Shown: positions 41,347-49,531 of the stretch, piece by piece
Layout: the number at the start of each line of letters is the position of its first letter
Position numbering within the stretch: position 1 is the stretch's first letter
DNA from: Myxococcales bacterium UBA5297
Lineage (GTDB): Bacteria; Myxococcota; Myxococcia; Myxococcales; UBA5297
Direction: 5' to 3'
NCBI GenBank assembly: GCA_002408385.1
Contig: DHSB01000095.1
Span: 2,564 to 66,563 of the forward strand
DNA length: 64,000 nucleotides
The notes under the pieces: generated by a model
Told to the model about the DNA's origin: nothing
Databases searched by the model: none
What the model saw: the letters and a program-made list of their open reading frames with translations, nothing else
Program-made: the position numbers and the translations under genes

Positions 41347-42297
41347 ATGCTCGCCAAGTGTGCCAAGTGCCAACACGTCTTCTCGACGGACCATTACGGC
41401 CAGAACCTGTGCCCAGCCTGCGGCACCGAGCTGATGCTCGCGCAGTCCGGCGGCTCGGGTGGGCAGCCACCGTCAGCCCCGGGTGGTGACGCCCGCCAGG
41501 CGAGCGAAGGCGAGACAAGCGGAGAGTGGCAGAGCGCGCCCGACAGGTTCGGTCCGGCCAGCACTCCCTTCGGCCAGGCTGGCGCGCTGCCGGGAGCGGT
41601 CGCCGGCCCGTGGCAGGCCGCCGAGGCGCCGCTGGGGCCCACGCCCTGGGAAGAGCGGGCGACGCGCGGCCTCTTTGCGGCCTACGCCGAGACGCTCAAG
41701 CGCTCGTTCGCCGATCCGGTCAAGTTCTTCGGGTCGATGCGCGTCGACAACATGGACGGCGCCATATCGTTCTATTGGATCAACGCGGCCATCGGGGCGA
41801 TCGTCGGCTACTTCTGGCAGGCGCTCTTCGCCGTCGTCAGCTCCGGCTCCAACGCGAACCTGCCCGCCGAGCACCCGCTCGCGCAGTACGCCGATTTCCA
41901 GCCGGGTCCGCTGCTCTACCTGGGGTTGGGCGTGGCGGTCGCGGTGTTCGCGCCGGTCGCCCTCTTCCTCTCGGCGGGCATCTATCACCTCGGCGCGATG
42001 CTCTTCAAAACCGCGAACAACGGCTTCAACGCCACGGTGCGCTCGGTCGCGTACGCCTCCGGGCCCGCGCTGCTGGCCATCGTCCCCTTCTGCGGTTCGG
42101 CGATAGGCGGGGTCTGGACGCTGGCGCTGGTGGTCATCGGGCTTTGGAAGACGCAGCGGGGCTCGGTGGGCGGCGCGGTCGGAGCCGTGCTGGTCCCCAT
42201 CGCGGTCGCCGCCTGCTGCATGTGCGCCAGCGTCGGCGCGGCCGCCGCGGTCGGTGGCTTTGCCGCCGCGTCGGCGATGGGGGCGGCGGGCAACTAG
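41347..42297 (+). CDS. zinc-ribbon/Yip1-domain membrane protein
   Basis: 316 residues. An N-terminal zinc ribbon (CAKCQHVF...CPACG) precedes a Gly/Ala/Pro linker (about 35-100). Then a Yip1-type domain with amphipathic LKRSFADPVKFFGSMRVD and five membrane helices (about 135-300, e.g. LLYLGLGVAVAVFAPVALFL, VGAVLVPIAVAACCMCASVG) follows. Yip1 domain proteins are membrane proteins with no known enzymatic role in bacteria. It ends directly at the start of the DUF2752 gene (TAGATG). Confidence 0.75.
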   Translation: MLAKCAKCQHVFSTDHYGQNLCPACGTELMLAQSGGSGGQPPSAPGGDARQASEGETSGEWQSAPDRFGPASTPFGQAGALPGAVAGPWQAAEAPLGPTPWEERATRGLFAAYAETLKRSFADPVKFFGSMRVDNMDGAISFYWINAAIGAIVGYFWQALFAVVSSGSNANLPAEHPLAQYADFQPGPLLYLGLGVAVAVFAPVALFLSAGIYHLGAMLFKTANNGFNATVRSVAYASGPALLAIVPFCGSAIGGVWTLALVVIGLWKTQRGSVGGAVGAVLVPIAVAACCMCASVGAAAAVGGFAAASAMGAAGN

Positions 42298-42804
42298 ATG
42301 GAGGCGACCAAGCCGTCGCAGGCCGCGGGCGCGAGCGGGCCAGTGCTGCCGACTCGTCTGGCGCCGCCGCGGCGCACGGTCATCCGGTTCTACCGGCCCA
42401 AGCAGCGCACGTGGGGGCCGTTCGAGGCCTACGGAGCCATCGTCATCTTCCTCGTCCTCGTGGCGAGGTTCGTGCCTCTTGCCCGGTGGTTGCCGTTCTG
42501 GGGCTGCGCGATGCGCGAGCACCTCGGTATCCCCTGCCTGTCCTGCGGGATGACGCGCGCGCTCGATTGGTTCGCGCAGGGGCGGCTGATCGACTCGTTG
42601 CTGATCAATCCGCTCGGCTTCGCGCTCGCGGCCTCGGCGCTCGTCGGGTGCGTCTACCTGGTCGCCCTCCCCTTGAGGCTGCCGCGCCTCGAGCTGCGGC
42701 TCTCCGAGCGGGCGGGCACGGTCGCGCGCTACCTGGTCCTGGTCGGCCTGGCGGCGAACTGGGGCTATCTGATCACGCGCTCGCTGCTGACCGGCGCGCC
42801 GTAG
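42298..42804 (+). CDS. DUF2752 membrane protein
   Basis: 168 residues. The ATG abuts the stop of the Yip1 gene, so the genes are coupled. The family signature is intact: LGIPCLSCGMTRALDWFAQG, a CxxCGMTR motif on a membrane loop, with helices at about 45-60, 100-125 and 140-165 (ARYLVLVGLAANWGYLI). DUF2752 proteins are inner-membrane proteins often paired with Yip1 or TM2-type proteins. Function unknown. Confidence 0.8.
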   Translation: MEATKPSQAAGASGPVLPTRLAPPRRTVIRFYRPKQRTWGPFEAYGAIVIFLVLVARFVPLARWLPFWGCAMREHLGIPCLSCGMTRALDWFAQGRLIDSLLINPLGFALAASALVGCVYLVALPLRLPRLELRLSERAGTVARYLVLVGLAANWGYLITRSLLTGAP

Positions 42805-42817
42805 CGCGGCGGCCGGC

Positions 42818-43801
42818 TTACGGCAGCGTGAGGATCTCGAAACCGGAGTCGGTCACCACGAGCGTGTGCTCGAACTGGGCGGTCAGGCTGCGGTCTGCGG
42901 TCACCGCGGTCCAGCCGTCGCGCCACAGGTCGTAGTCGTAACTGCCCAGGGTGATCATCGGCTCGACGGTGAAGATCATCCCCGGTCGCATCACGGTGTT
43001 CGCCTCGCGCTCGAAGTAGTGGGGAATTTGCAGGCCGGTATGGAAGCACTCGCCGACGCCGTGGCCGCAGTAGGCGCGCACCACCCCGTAGCCGTGCTTG
43101 TCGGAGTGCGCCTCGATGGCGCGACCGATGTCGCTGATCGGCCGGCCAGGCTTGACCGCCTCGATGCCCTTCATCATGCACTCGTGCGTCACGCGAACGA
43201 GCTTTTGGGCCCTCGCGTCGACCTCGCCGACGAGGAAGGTGGCCGAGCAGTCGCCGTGCATGCCCTCGAGGAAGAGGGTGATGTCGACGTTGATGAGCTC
43301 GCCCTCCTCAAGGGGTCGATCGTCGGGGATGCCGTGACAGATGACCTCGTTGACCGAGGTGCAGATGGACTTGGGGAAGCCGTGGTAGTTGAGCGGGCTC
43401 GGATAGGCGTTGCGCTCGAGCGCCGCCTCGTGGGCGAGGGCGTCGAGCTGGTCGGTGGTGATACCGGGGCGAACGGCCTTGCCGGTCAGCTCCAACACCT
43501 GAGCGGCGGCCCTGGCCGCGCGGCGCATGCGCTCGATCTGCTCGGGAGTGTTGATCTCGCTGCCGTCCCAGTCGCCGGGCTTGCCGGTTCGAGCGTAGTC
43601 GGGCCTGGCGATGTGCGCTGGAACGAGGCGCCCTTGGCCGACCTTGCCGGGGCGCACCAAGCGCCGGGCGGGCGCGGGCTGAGTCGCGCCGGCTCGATCG
43701 GACTGCTGGTGGCAGCGCTTGTACTTCTGGCCGCTCCCACACCAGCAGCGGTCATTGGGCTTGGGGCGAGGGCCGCCCGGTGGGTCGGAGAGCAAGATCA
43801 T
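42818..43801 (-). CDS. map: methionine aminopeptidase with N-terminal SEC-C motif
   Basis: 327 residues from ATG 43801. It removes initiator methionine. The metal ligands are D173, D184, H247, E280 and E311 in NVDITLF, GDCSATF, YCGHGVGECFH, TVEPMI and QFEHTLVV. The extra N-terminal segment (about 12-33) has CWCGSGQKYKRCH, a SEC-C zinc motif as in SecA, common in MAPs of this type and proposed to bring the enzyme to ribosomes. The catalytic domain is complete (type I). Confidence 0.92.
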   Translation of the reverse strand: MILLSDPPGGPRPKPNDRCWCGSGQKYKRCHQQSDRAGATQPAPARRLVRPGKVGQGRLVPAHIARPDYARTGKPGDWDGSEINTPEQIERMRRAARAAAQVLELTGKAVRPGITTDQLDALAHEAALERNAYPSPLNYHGFPKSICTSVNEVICHGIPDDRPLEEGELINVDITLFLEGMHGDCSATFLVGEVDARAQKLVRVTHECMMKGIEAVKPGRPISDIGRAIEAHSDKHGYGVVRAYCGHGVGECFHTGLQIPHYFEREANTVMRPGMIFTVEPMITLGSYDYDLWRDGWTAVTADRSLTAQFEHTLVVTDSGFEILTLP

Positions 43802-43835
43802 CGTCACGTTCTCGGGAGTGTTCAGAAGGCTTCTC

Positions 43836-43841
43836 ACTATA
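43836..43841 (-). promoter_or_regulatory. -10 box of map
   Basis: TATAGT on the minus strand, 34 bases ahead of ATG 43801; gives a leader of about 25-30 bases. Confidence 0.4.
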
Positions 43842-44116
43842 ACGCTCCGGTGAGGCGGAACCTGCGCGAAGAGCACGGGAATCGAACGGCCGAGGCTCTG
43901 TGGCCTCGATTGCGTGGCAGCGCAGCGGCGGGGAGGGGCGCCGCAGTCTCGGCGGTCAGCGAACGTCCGAGCACCGGCCTCCCTCGTGCCGGCCATCGGA
44001 GGCGCGCACTCGGCGAGAAGGGAGCGGCGCCTCCGCCCGAGGCGCTTTCTACGCCGCGCCGGCCACCCGAGTCGGCCAGGGACTGCCCGCCAAGCTCATG
44101 AGCTCCCAACTCCCCC

Positions 44117-45598
44117 TCATCCCTCCGTCGCCCGCCCGAAGATGAGCTGGACGAACGGCCGGTCCTCCGGCGGGCAGAACAGATAGACGAAGTCGCCGGG
44201 CTGCAGGACGGTCGGGCCCCTGGGCGCGATGAGCTTCTCGCCGCGGATGATGAGCATCACCGCGGTGTCGGGAGGGAAGGGGAGCTGCGAGATGCGGCTG
44301 CCGGAGACGGCCGTGGCCGGATCGATGAAGAACGAGAGCACCTCGCCTTCGAGCAGCTTGGTCGAGGTGATCTCCAGCACCGCGTGCGGCGGAGGCGGCT
44401 CTCCGCTCTCGAGACCGAGCTTCCGGGTCGCCCAGCGCACGGTGCCGCCGGGCAGCAGGGCGCTGATCGCCACGATGAAGAAGATGACGTCGAAGATGCG
44501 CAGCGCGTTCGGCACCCCGGCGAGCACGGGAAAGGTCGCCAGGACGATAGGCACCGCGCCGCGCAGGCCTATCCAGCAGAGGTAGACCACCTCGCGCAGC
44601 GGGTAGCGAAACGGCGGCATGAGCAGGAAGACGACGAGCGGGCGACAGACGAACGCGAGCAGCAGCGCGAGCGCCAGGCCGACGAGCGCGACATCGATCA
44701 GCCGGGTGGGCACCGACAGCAGGCCGAGCATCAGGAACATGACGACTTGGCTGAGCCAGGCGCTCGCGCCGTGCACGCGCAGCAGGCCGTTCTTGTAGGG
44801 GAGCGAGGCGTTGCCGAAGACGATCCCCGCGAGATAGACGGCCATGAAGCCGCTGCCCTGCAGCAGGGTGGTGATGCCGAAGATGAGGGCGGCTATCGCC
44901 GTCGTGAGCACCGGATAAAGACCGGCCTCGGGCAGGTGGGCGTGGCGCAGCAGCGGGCGGGCGAGGTAGCCGAAGCCGATCCCGAGCGCCGTGCCGATGG
45001 CGAGCTGTTGGACGACCATGAGCGCGAGGCCCCAGGAGACCGTCGTGCCGCTCAGGGCCGCCTCGGTGAAGCCGAGCGTGAGGATGACCGCCATCGGGTC
45101 GTTCAACCCGGACTCGAGCTCGAGCGTGTAGCGGACTCGCCGCTGGAGCTGCAGGCCGCTGCCCCGAAGCACTGCGAAGACCGCCGCCGCGTCGGTCGAG
45201 GAGACGATGGAGCCGACGATCAACGCCTCGGACCAGGCGAATCCGAGCAGCCGCGCGAAGGCGGCGAGCGCCAGGGCCGTGCCCGCGACGCCGACCGTGG
45301 CGAGCATCCCGGCCGGCGCGAGCCCGCGCGCGAGGCTGGAGATGGGGGTGTTGAGCCCGCCGTCGAAGAGGATGAGCACCAGGGCGGCGACTCCGAGGCG
45401 GAAGGCGAGCTTGTAGTCGTAGAAGCGCACGAAGCCGAAGGCCTCGTTGCCGGCGAACATGCCGATGGCGAGAAAGAGCAGGAACAGCGGGATTCCCGCG
45501 CGGTCGGAGGTGCGGCTGAAGAGCGCGCTGAAGCCGGCGAGCGCACCGAAGATGGTGAGCATCACGGCGGTGGTCAGCGGTTCGTCGAGCGGCGGCAC
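44117..45598 (-). CDS. potassium/proton antiporter (NhaP2-like) with a C-terminal RCK_C domain
   Basis: 493 residues from GTG 45598 (GGAGG 9 bases ahead). The CPA1-type exchanger domain has about 12 membrane helices with the conserved SIVSSTDAAAVFAVLRG (cation-binding aspartate) and LESGLNDPMAVILTLGF. A cytoplasmic TrkA-C/RCK_C domain (about 400-490: SFFIDPATAVSGSRISQLPF, QPGDFVYLFCPPED) closes it. This layout is that of NhaP2/CvrA, which exports K+ and controls turgor and pH. The 45599-46206 gap upstream shows no gene I can support. Confidence 0.88.
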   Translation of the reverse strand: MPPLDEPLTTAVMLTIFGALAGFSALFSRTSDRAGIPLFLLFLAIGMFAGNEAFGFVRFYDYKLAFRLGVAALVLILFDGGLNTPISSLARGLAPAGMLATVGVAGTALALAAFARLLGFAWSEALIVGSIVSSTDAAAVFAVLRGSGLQLQRRVRYTLELESGLNDPMAVILTLGFTEAALSGTTVSWGLALMVVQQLAIGTALGIGFGYLARPLLRHAHLPEAGLYPVLTTAIAALIFGITTLLQGSGFMAVYLAGIVFGNASLPYKNGLLRVHGASAWLSQVVMFLMLGLLSVPTRLIDVALVGLALALLLAFVCRPLVVFLLMPPFRYPLREVVYLCWIGLRGAVPIVLATFPVLAGVPNALRIFDVIFFIVAISALLPGGTVRWATRKLGLESGEPPPPHAVLEITSTKLLEGEVLSFFIDPATAVSGSRISQLPFPPDTAVMLIIRGEKLIAPRGPTVLQPGDFVYLFCPPEDRPFVQLIFGRATEG

Positions 45599-46206
45599 GC
45601 CTCGGACCTCCGGCGATGACGAGGTTGGCGCAGAAGCTCGGCCAACAAGAGCAGCCGACGGCTAGCACCACGGCCTTGGGCGCGAGAAGCGCGCTGAGGC
45701 CGCGTCCGGGCGAAGGGATGAATCCCGTTCAATTGCCTGGCGCGGGTCAATCCGGCGGCCGGAATGTTCAGACCGCTGGCGAGCCGCCGCCCGCGTCCTG
45801 CTCCACTCGAGCCGAAACGATTGCTGGCTGCGAGCGAGCCGAGAACCAGCAAGAAGAGCAAAGGCGATCGCCCCTCCCTGGCCCGCCCCACCAAGTCCCC
45901 GACGAGCACGCTGGTACTGCGAGCCGTTGGGAGGGGAGGGCGCGGGCAGACGGTGGGCGAGCCGACTGCAGCTCTCCTGATCTCCGGCAGCAGTTGCCCT
46001 TGACGTTCGCGGTTCGGTCTCGGCCGGGTTACCAAAGAACCGCCCAGACCCGCGAGACGCTCGACGTGGAGCATCCGGCCGGCGCGCAAGGCTTGACCTG
46101 GGAGCTGGAGCGGGCCGCCGGCGTTTCTTTTCCGGCTCGAGCGCCTTGGAAACGAGCTGTTGGGCCGATGACCGGTAACGCGCCTCTTCGGCCGGAGGCA
46201 GATCCT

Positions 46207-47076
46207 TTAGATCACGCTCTTGAGCGCGCTCACTATCAGCCGGGTCGCCGGCGACTTGTTGAGGGTGAAGAAGTGGATGTGTCGCACGCCGCGGTTGAGC
46301 AGCTCCATGCACTGGACCGTCGCGTGGGCGACGCCAAGCTGCAGGATGGCCGACGGGTCGTTCTGCCTGCGTTCGAGCTCGAGGCGCAGGCGCATGGGCA
46401 CCGTCGCGCCGCAGAAGCGAGTGAACCTGTCGAGCTGGGCCAGGTTCGTGATCGGCATGATCCCCGGGACGATGGGGACGCCGATGCCGACGCGGCGGGC
46501 GCGCTCGACGAAGTCGAAATAGAACGCGTTGTCGAAGAAGAGCTGCGTGATGAGGAACTCGGCCCCCGCGTCCACCTTGCGCTTGAGGTTGCGCAGATCG
46601 ACCTGGCGCGAGGCGCACTCGAGATGTCCCTCGGGATAGGCGGCCCCGCCCACGCAGAAGCAGAACCCGCGGTCGCGGATGAGACCGACGAGATCGCTCG
46701 CGTGGGAGAGCCCCTCCTCCAGCGTGCTCGACGGGTCATCGGGCCGCTTGTCGCCGCGGAGGGCGAGGAGGTTCTCGAGCCCCTCGTCGCGCAGCCGTTC
46801 GAGCAGTCCGACGAGCTCTGCGCGCGTGTGGCCGGCGCAGGTGAGGTGGGCCATCACCTCGACGCCGAGGATGCGCCGGATCCGGGTGATGACCTCGACC
46901 GTCAGGTCGCGATTGCCGCCGCCCGCGCCGTAGGTGACCGAGACGAAGCCGGGGGCAAGCGGGGCGAGGTCGGTGACCGTCTGGAACAGCTCGTCCATCG
47001 CCAGGTCGGACTTGGGCGGAAAGAACTCGAACGAGAAGCAGGGCCTGGACTGCTCTAGCCGGTCGCGGATGCGCAT
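46207..47076 (-). CDS. metF: methylenetetrahydrofolate reductase
   Basis: 289 residues from ATG 47076 (GGGAGG ahead). It reduces 5,10-methylene-THF to 5-methyl-THF for methionine synthesis, with FAD. The TIM-barrel motifs are RPCFSFEFFPPKSD, FVSVTYGAGG, MAHLTCAGHTRAEL, NLLALRGDKRPD (the flavin-binding LRGD) and ITQLFFDNAFYFDFVERAR. All are intact and length fits. Its product also connects with the glycine cleavage operon further along as part of one-carbon metabolism. Confidence 0.92.
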   Translation of the reverse strand: MRIRDRLEQSRPCFSFEFFPPKSDLAMDELFQTVTDLAPLAPGFVSVTYGAGGGNRDLTVEVITRIRRILGVEVMAHLTCAGHTRAELVGLLERLRDEGLENLLALRGDKRPDDPSSTLEEGLSHASDLVGLIRDRGFCFCVGGAAYPEGHLECASRQVDLRNLKRKVDAGAEFLITQLFFDNAFYFDFVERARRVGIGVPIVPGIMPITNLAQLDRFTRFCGATVPMRLRLELERRQNDPSAILQLGVAHATVQCMELLNRGVRHIHFFTLNKSPATRLIVSALKSVI

Positions 47077-47251
47077 GGCGACCTCCCTTAGCACAGCAGC
47101 GCGCGCATGGCCGCGAGCGAGATCGGCCGCCGAGGGGGCGCGCGAGCGGCGAGAGCCAAGCAGGCCTGCCCGGAGTCCGGGCGCCCCGGCGGCCCGGATT
47201 GCCCCGTTCGGAAGCGGCGTGCTATCGAGAGGCGACTCCCGGGAGGAGACG

Positions 47252-47830
47252 ATGCGACGCGTGACCCTGATAGCAGCGTTGGCGCTTGGCGCGGTGGCCT
47301 GCCAGAAGCCCGAGTACCTCGAGATGCAGCCCAAGGAGCACGTCTTCAAGGGAATCGGCGACGAGATGTGGTGGAAGGCGATCCCCAAGTCGCGCCGGGG
47401 CAAGTCGTTTCAGAAACAGCAGGGCCAGGTGAGCTGGAAGACGAGCGACGCGAAGGTCGCGATCGTCGACGAGGTCGGCAAAGTCCACTCCGTCGGGCCT
47501 GGCCAGGCGACGGTGACCGCGACGCTCGGCGAGCTGAAGGCCGAAGCACGGGTCGAGGTGGTGACCGTGGGCAAGCTGGCCGTCACGCCGACCGAGCTGA
47601 GCCTCGAGGCGCGCGGTGAGCCGCAGCCTTTGACCATCACCGTCTTCGACTATCTCGGTCGCGAGTTGAAGGACCGCATGCCGCTGGTGCGCTGCGAGGA
47701 CGAGGACGTCTGCCGCATCTCCAACCTCGGCGTTCACCCGGTCGATCCGGGCGAGACCGTGGTGGCCGTCAGCGCCGAGGGCCAGAGGGCGGAGGTGAAA
47801 ATCACCGTGGTGCCTGCCGAGGGGAAGTAG
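47252..47830 (+). CDS. lipoprotein with a bacterial Ig-like domain
   Basis: 192 residues from ATG 47252 (GGGAGGAGACG before it). Lipobox GAVAC gives lipidated C17. The region about 55-110 has VSWKTSDAKVAIVDEVGKVH then SVGPGQATVTATLGE, the signature of a Big_2-type immunoglobulin-like domain. A second beta domain follows (LEARGEPQPLTITVFDYLGR). Likely exposed on the cell surface or in the periplasm. Divergent from metF, with a 175-base shared region containing GCTATCG as possible -10. Confidence 0.75.
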   Translation: MRRVTLIAALALGAVACQKPEYLEMQPKEHVFKGIGDEMWWKAIPKSRRGKSFQKQQGQVSWKTSDAKVAIVDEVGKVHSVGPGQATVTATLGELKAEARVEVVTVGKLAVTPTELSLEARGEPQPLTITVFDYLGRELKDRMPLVRCEDEDVCRISNLGVHPVDPGETVVAVSAEGQRAEVKITVVPAEGK

Positions 47831-47886
47831 GGAATAGAGCCCCGTTGACAGCCGCGCCCCTCGCTGCTACCTACCGCGCGCAACTC

Positions 47887-47959
47887 GCGCCGTTAGCTCA
47901 GTCGGTAGAGCACCGGCCTTTTAAGCCGAGGGCCGCCGGTTCAATTCCGGCACGGCGCA
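47887..47959 (+). tRNA. tRNA-Lys (anticodon TTT)
   Basis: Acceptor stem GCGCCGT/ACGGCGC is perfect. D-arm TAGCTCAGTCGGTAGAGC, anticodon loop CTTTTAA (anticodon TTT) and T-arm GCCGGTTCAATTCCGGC follow. CCA is not encoded. 73 bases. Confidence 0.95.
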
Positions 47960-47994
47960 CATCGGGCGGCGCTCGCCAACCACAGAAAGAGAAC

Positions 47995-48066
47995 GTCCCC
48001 ATCGTCCAGAGGTCAGGACGCTGGCCTTTCAAGCCGGTAACAGGGGTTCGAATCCCCTTGGGGACA
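47995..48066 (+). tRNA. tRNA-Glu (anticodon TTC)
   Basis: Acceptor stem GTCCCCA/TGGGGAC, anticodon loop CTTTCAA (anticodon TTC) and T-arm AGGGGTTCGAATCCCCT are all standard. CCA is not encoded. It lies 35 bases after tRNA-Lys, so the two are probably cotranscribed. Confidence 0.95.
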
Positions 48067-48072
48067 CTAGCT

Positions 48073-48107
48073 AAGCCCCCGGATTCCTCAGAGGATTTCG
48101 GGGGCTT
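48073..48107 (+). terminator. intrinsic terminator of the tRNA pair
   Basis: AAGCCCCCG/CGGGGGCTT, a perfect 9-base stem around a 17-base loop, followed by GTTGCTTGTT. Confidence 0.85.
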
Positions 48108-48217
48108 GTTGCTTGTTGCCGTCAGGTTGCCGCGCGGGCTCCCAGCAGCACCCGGCCGAGGCTGCCTGCGCTTCTCTCGTTCGTGGGTGCCGGCCGGCGC
48201 CTGCCTTCCAGACGGCC

Positions 48218-49441
48218 TCACCTGCCGCCAGCCACCCCCTCGCCAGCCGAGCGATATACCGCTTTCCTAAGCGCGACCTCCCGCGGATCCTCCAGGTGCG
48301 TTCCCATTTGATTGGGGATGTAGGCGTAGCCGATTCCCGCCTGCGGATCGGCAAATCCAAAGGAGCCTCCCGTGCCCGGCGAGCCGAAGGCGCTCGGATG
48401 GGCGAAGGGATTCCTCGCGCCCGGCTTCATGAAGCCCAAGGAGAATCGGACTTCGACCTTCAAGCAGGCGTCGCGAAAACCGCGAGCCGGCGCGACCGCG
48501 GGCGCCATGAGCTGCCGCAGGGTCTCTTCACGCAGCCCAAGCTCTGACCCGCCGGTCGCAAACACGCTGTAGGCCCGAGCCATGGCGCGAGCGGTCCCGA
48601 CGCCTCCGCCGGCAGGCACCTCGAGGTTGCGGGCGTAGATGCGGTCGCTCTGCTCCGGCAGCTCCGAGCCCAACAGCGCCCGGCGGAAGCGAGAGCGCGG
48701 ATACATCGCCGCGAGCGTCAACGCGAGCGGCATCGTGAAGAGCATCGTCGCCATATGGCGGGGACGGCTGAGCGGCGCCAGTCTCGAATCCGGGATCTCC
48801 TCCGGAAGCCGGAGGTAGAAGTCGAGCCCCAGCGGCGTCGCGAGCTCCTCCTGAAAGAAGCGGCCCAGGGTTCGATGAGCCGGATCGACCCGACGCAGCA
48901 ATTCGCTCTCGTAAAAGCCCAGGGTAATCGCGTGGTAGGCCTGCCGCGTCCCCGGCGGCCAGGCGGGTTGTTGACGGGCGAGCACAATCGCCAGCCGGTC
49001 GGGATCGGCGACGAGGCTCATCACCGGTCGTTCGTCGAGGGCGAACAGCCCGGCCTGGTGCGAGAGCAATTGCCGCACGGTGATCTGCGCTTTGCCGTGC
49101 TGCGCGAATTCGGGCCAATAGGTGCTGACGCGCTCGTCGTACTCGAACAACCCTCGGGAATGAGCGAGCGCCATCGCCAGGCCGGCCAGGCCCTTGGTCG
49201 TGGAATAGACCAGGGCCATCGTCTCCTCTTGCCACGGCTCGCCGGTCGCCCGGTTTTGGATGCCGCCCCAGAGATCGACCACCTTCTCTCCGCGATGGTA
49301 GGCGCAGCACGCGGCGCCGAGCTCCCCGCGGCGATCGAAGTTCTCGACGAAGGCTTCGCGCACCGCCTCGAAGCCCGGCTTGACGAATCCCGCGACGGCC
49401 GGGCCGCCTGCCGGCCGGCCTTCGCTCCTCGAACCGATCAT
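48218..49441 (-). CDS. serine hydrolase of the beta-lactamase/esterase-EstB family
   Basis: 407 residues. The beta-lactamase fold carries the SxxK motif in VYSTTKGLAG (nucleophile Ser), a Y-x-x second motif region (YHAITLGFYESEL) and late FGSPGTGGSFGFADPQAGIG. Such class-C-like enzymes are carboxylesterases or peptidases. There is no obvious signal peptide, so it is probably cytoplasmic. The opening motif VDLWGGIQNRATGEPW is typical of EstB-type proteins. No link with neighbours. Confidence 0.82.
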   Translation of the reverse strand: MIGSRSEGRPAGGPAVAGFVKPGFEAVREAFVENFDRRGELGAACCAYHRGEKVVDLWGGIQNRATGEPWQEETMALVYSTTKGLAGLAMALAHSRGLFEYDERVSTYWPEFAQHGKAQITVRQLLSHQAGLFALDERPVMSLVADPDRLAIVLARQQPAWPPGTRQAYHAITLGFYESELLRRVDPAHRTLGRFFQEELATPLGLDFYLRLPEEIPDSRLAPLSRPRHMATMLFTMPLALTLAAMYPRSRFRRALLGSELPEQSDRIYARNLEVPAGGGVGTARAMARAYSVFATGGSELGLREETLRQLMAPAVAPARGFRDACLKVEVRFSLGFMKPGARNPFAHPSAFGSPGTGGSFGFADPQAGIGYAYIPNQMGTHLEDPREVALRKAVYRSAGEGVAGGR

Positions 49442-49531
49442 GGCTTCCCCCGCTTCTTGATCTCCCGCTTCACTCGCGTCTCGGCCGCGACTCCACTCGA
49501 TGTGAGCACTCGAAGAATCCGCGACGCCTCT

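Noticed and set aside
45599-46206. Possible gene in the gap between the antiporter and metF
   Set aside because: Open frames are present on both strands but show no start with ribosome site, no motif and biased composition.
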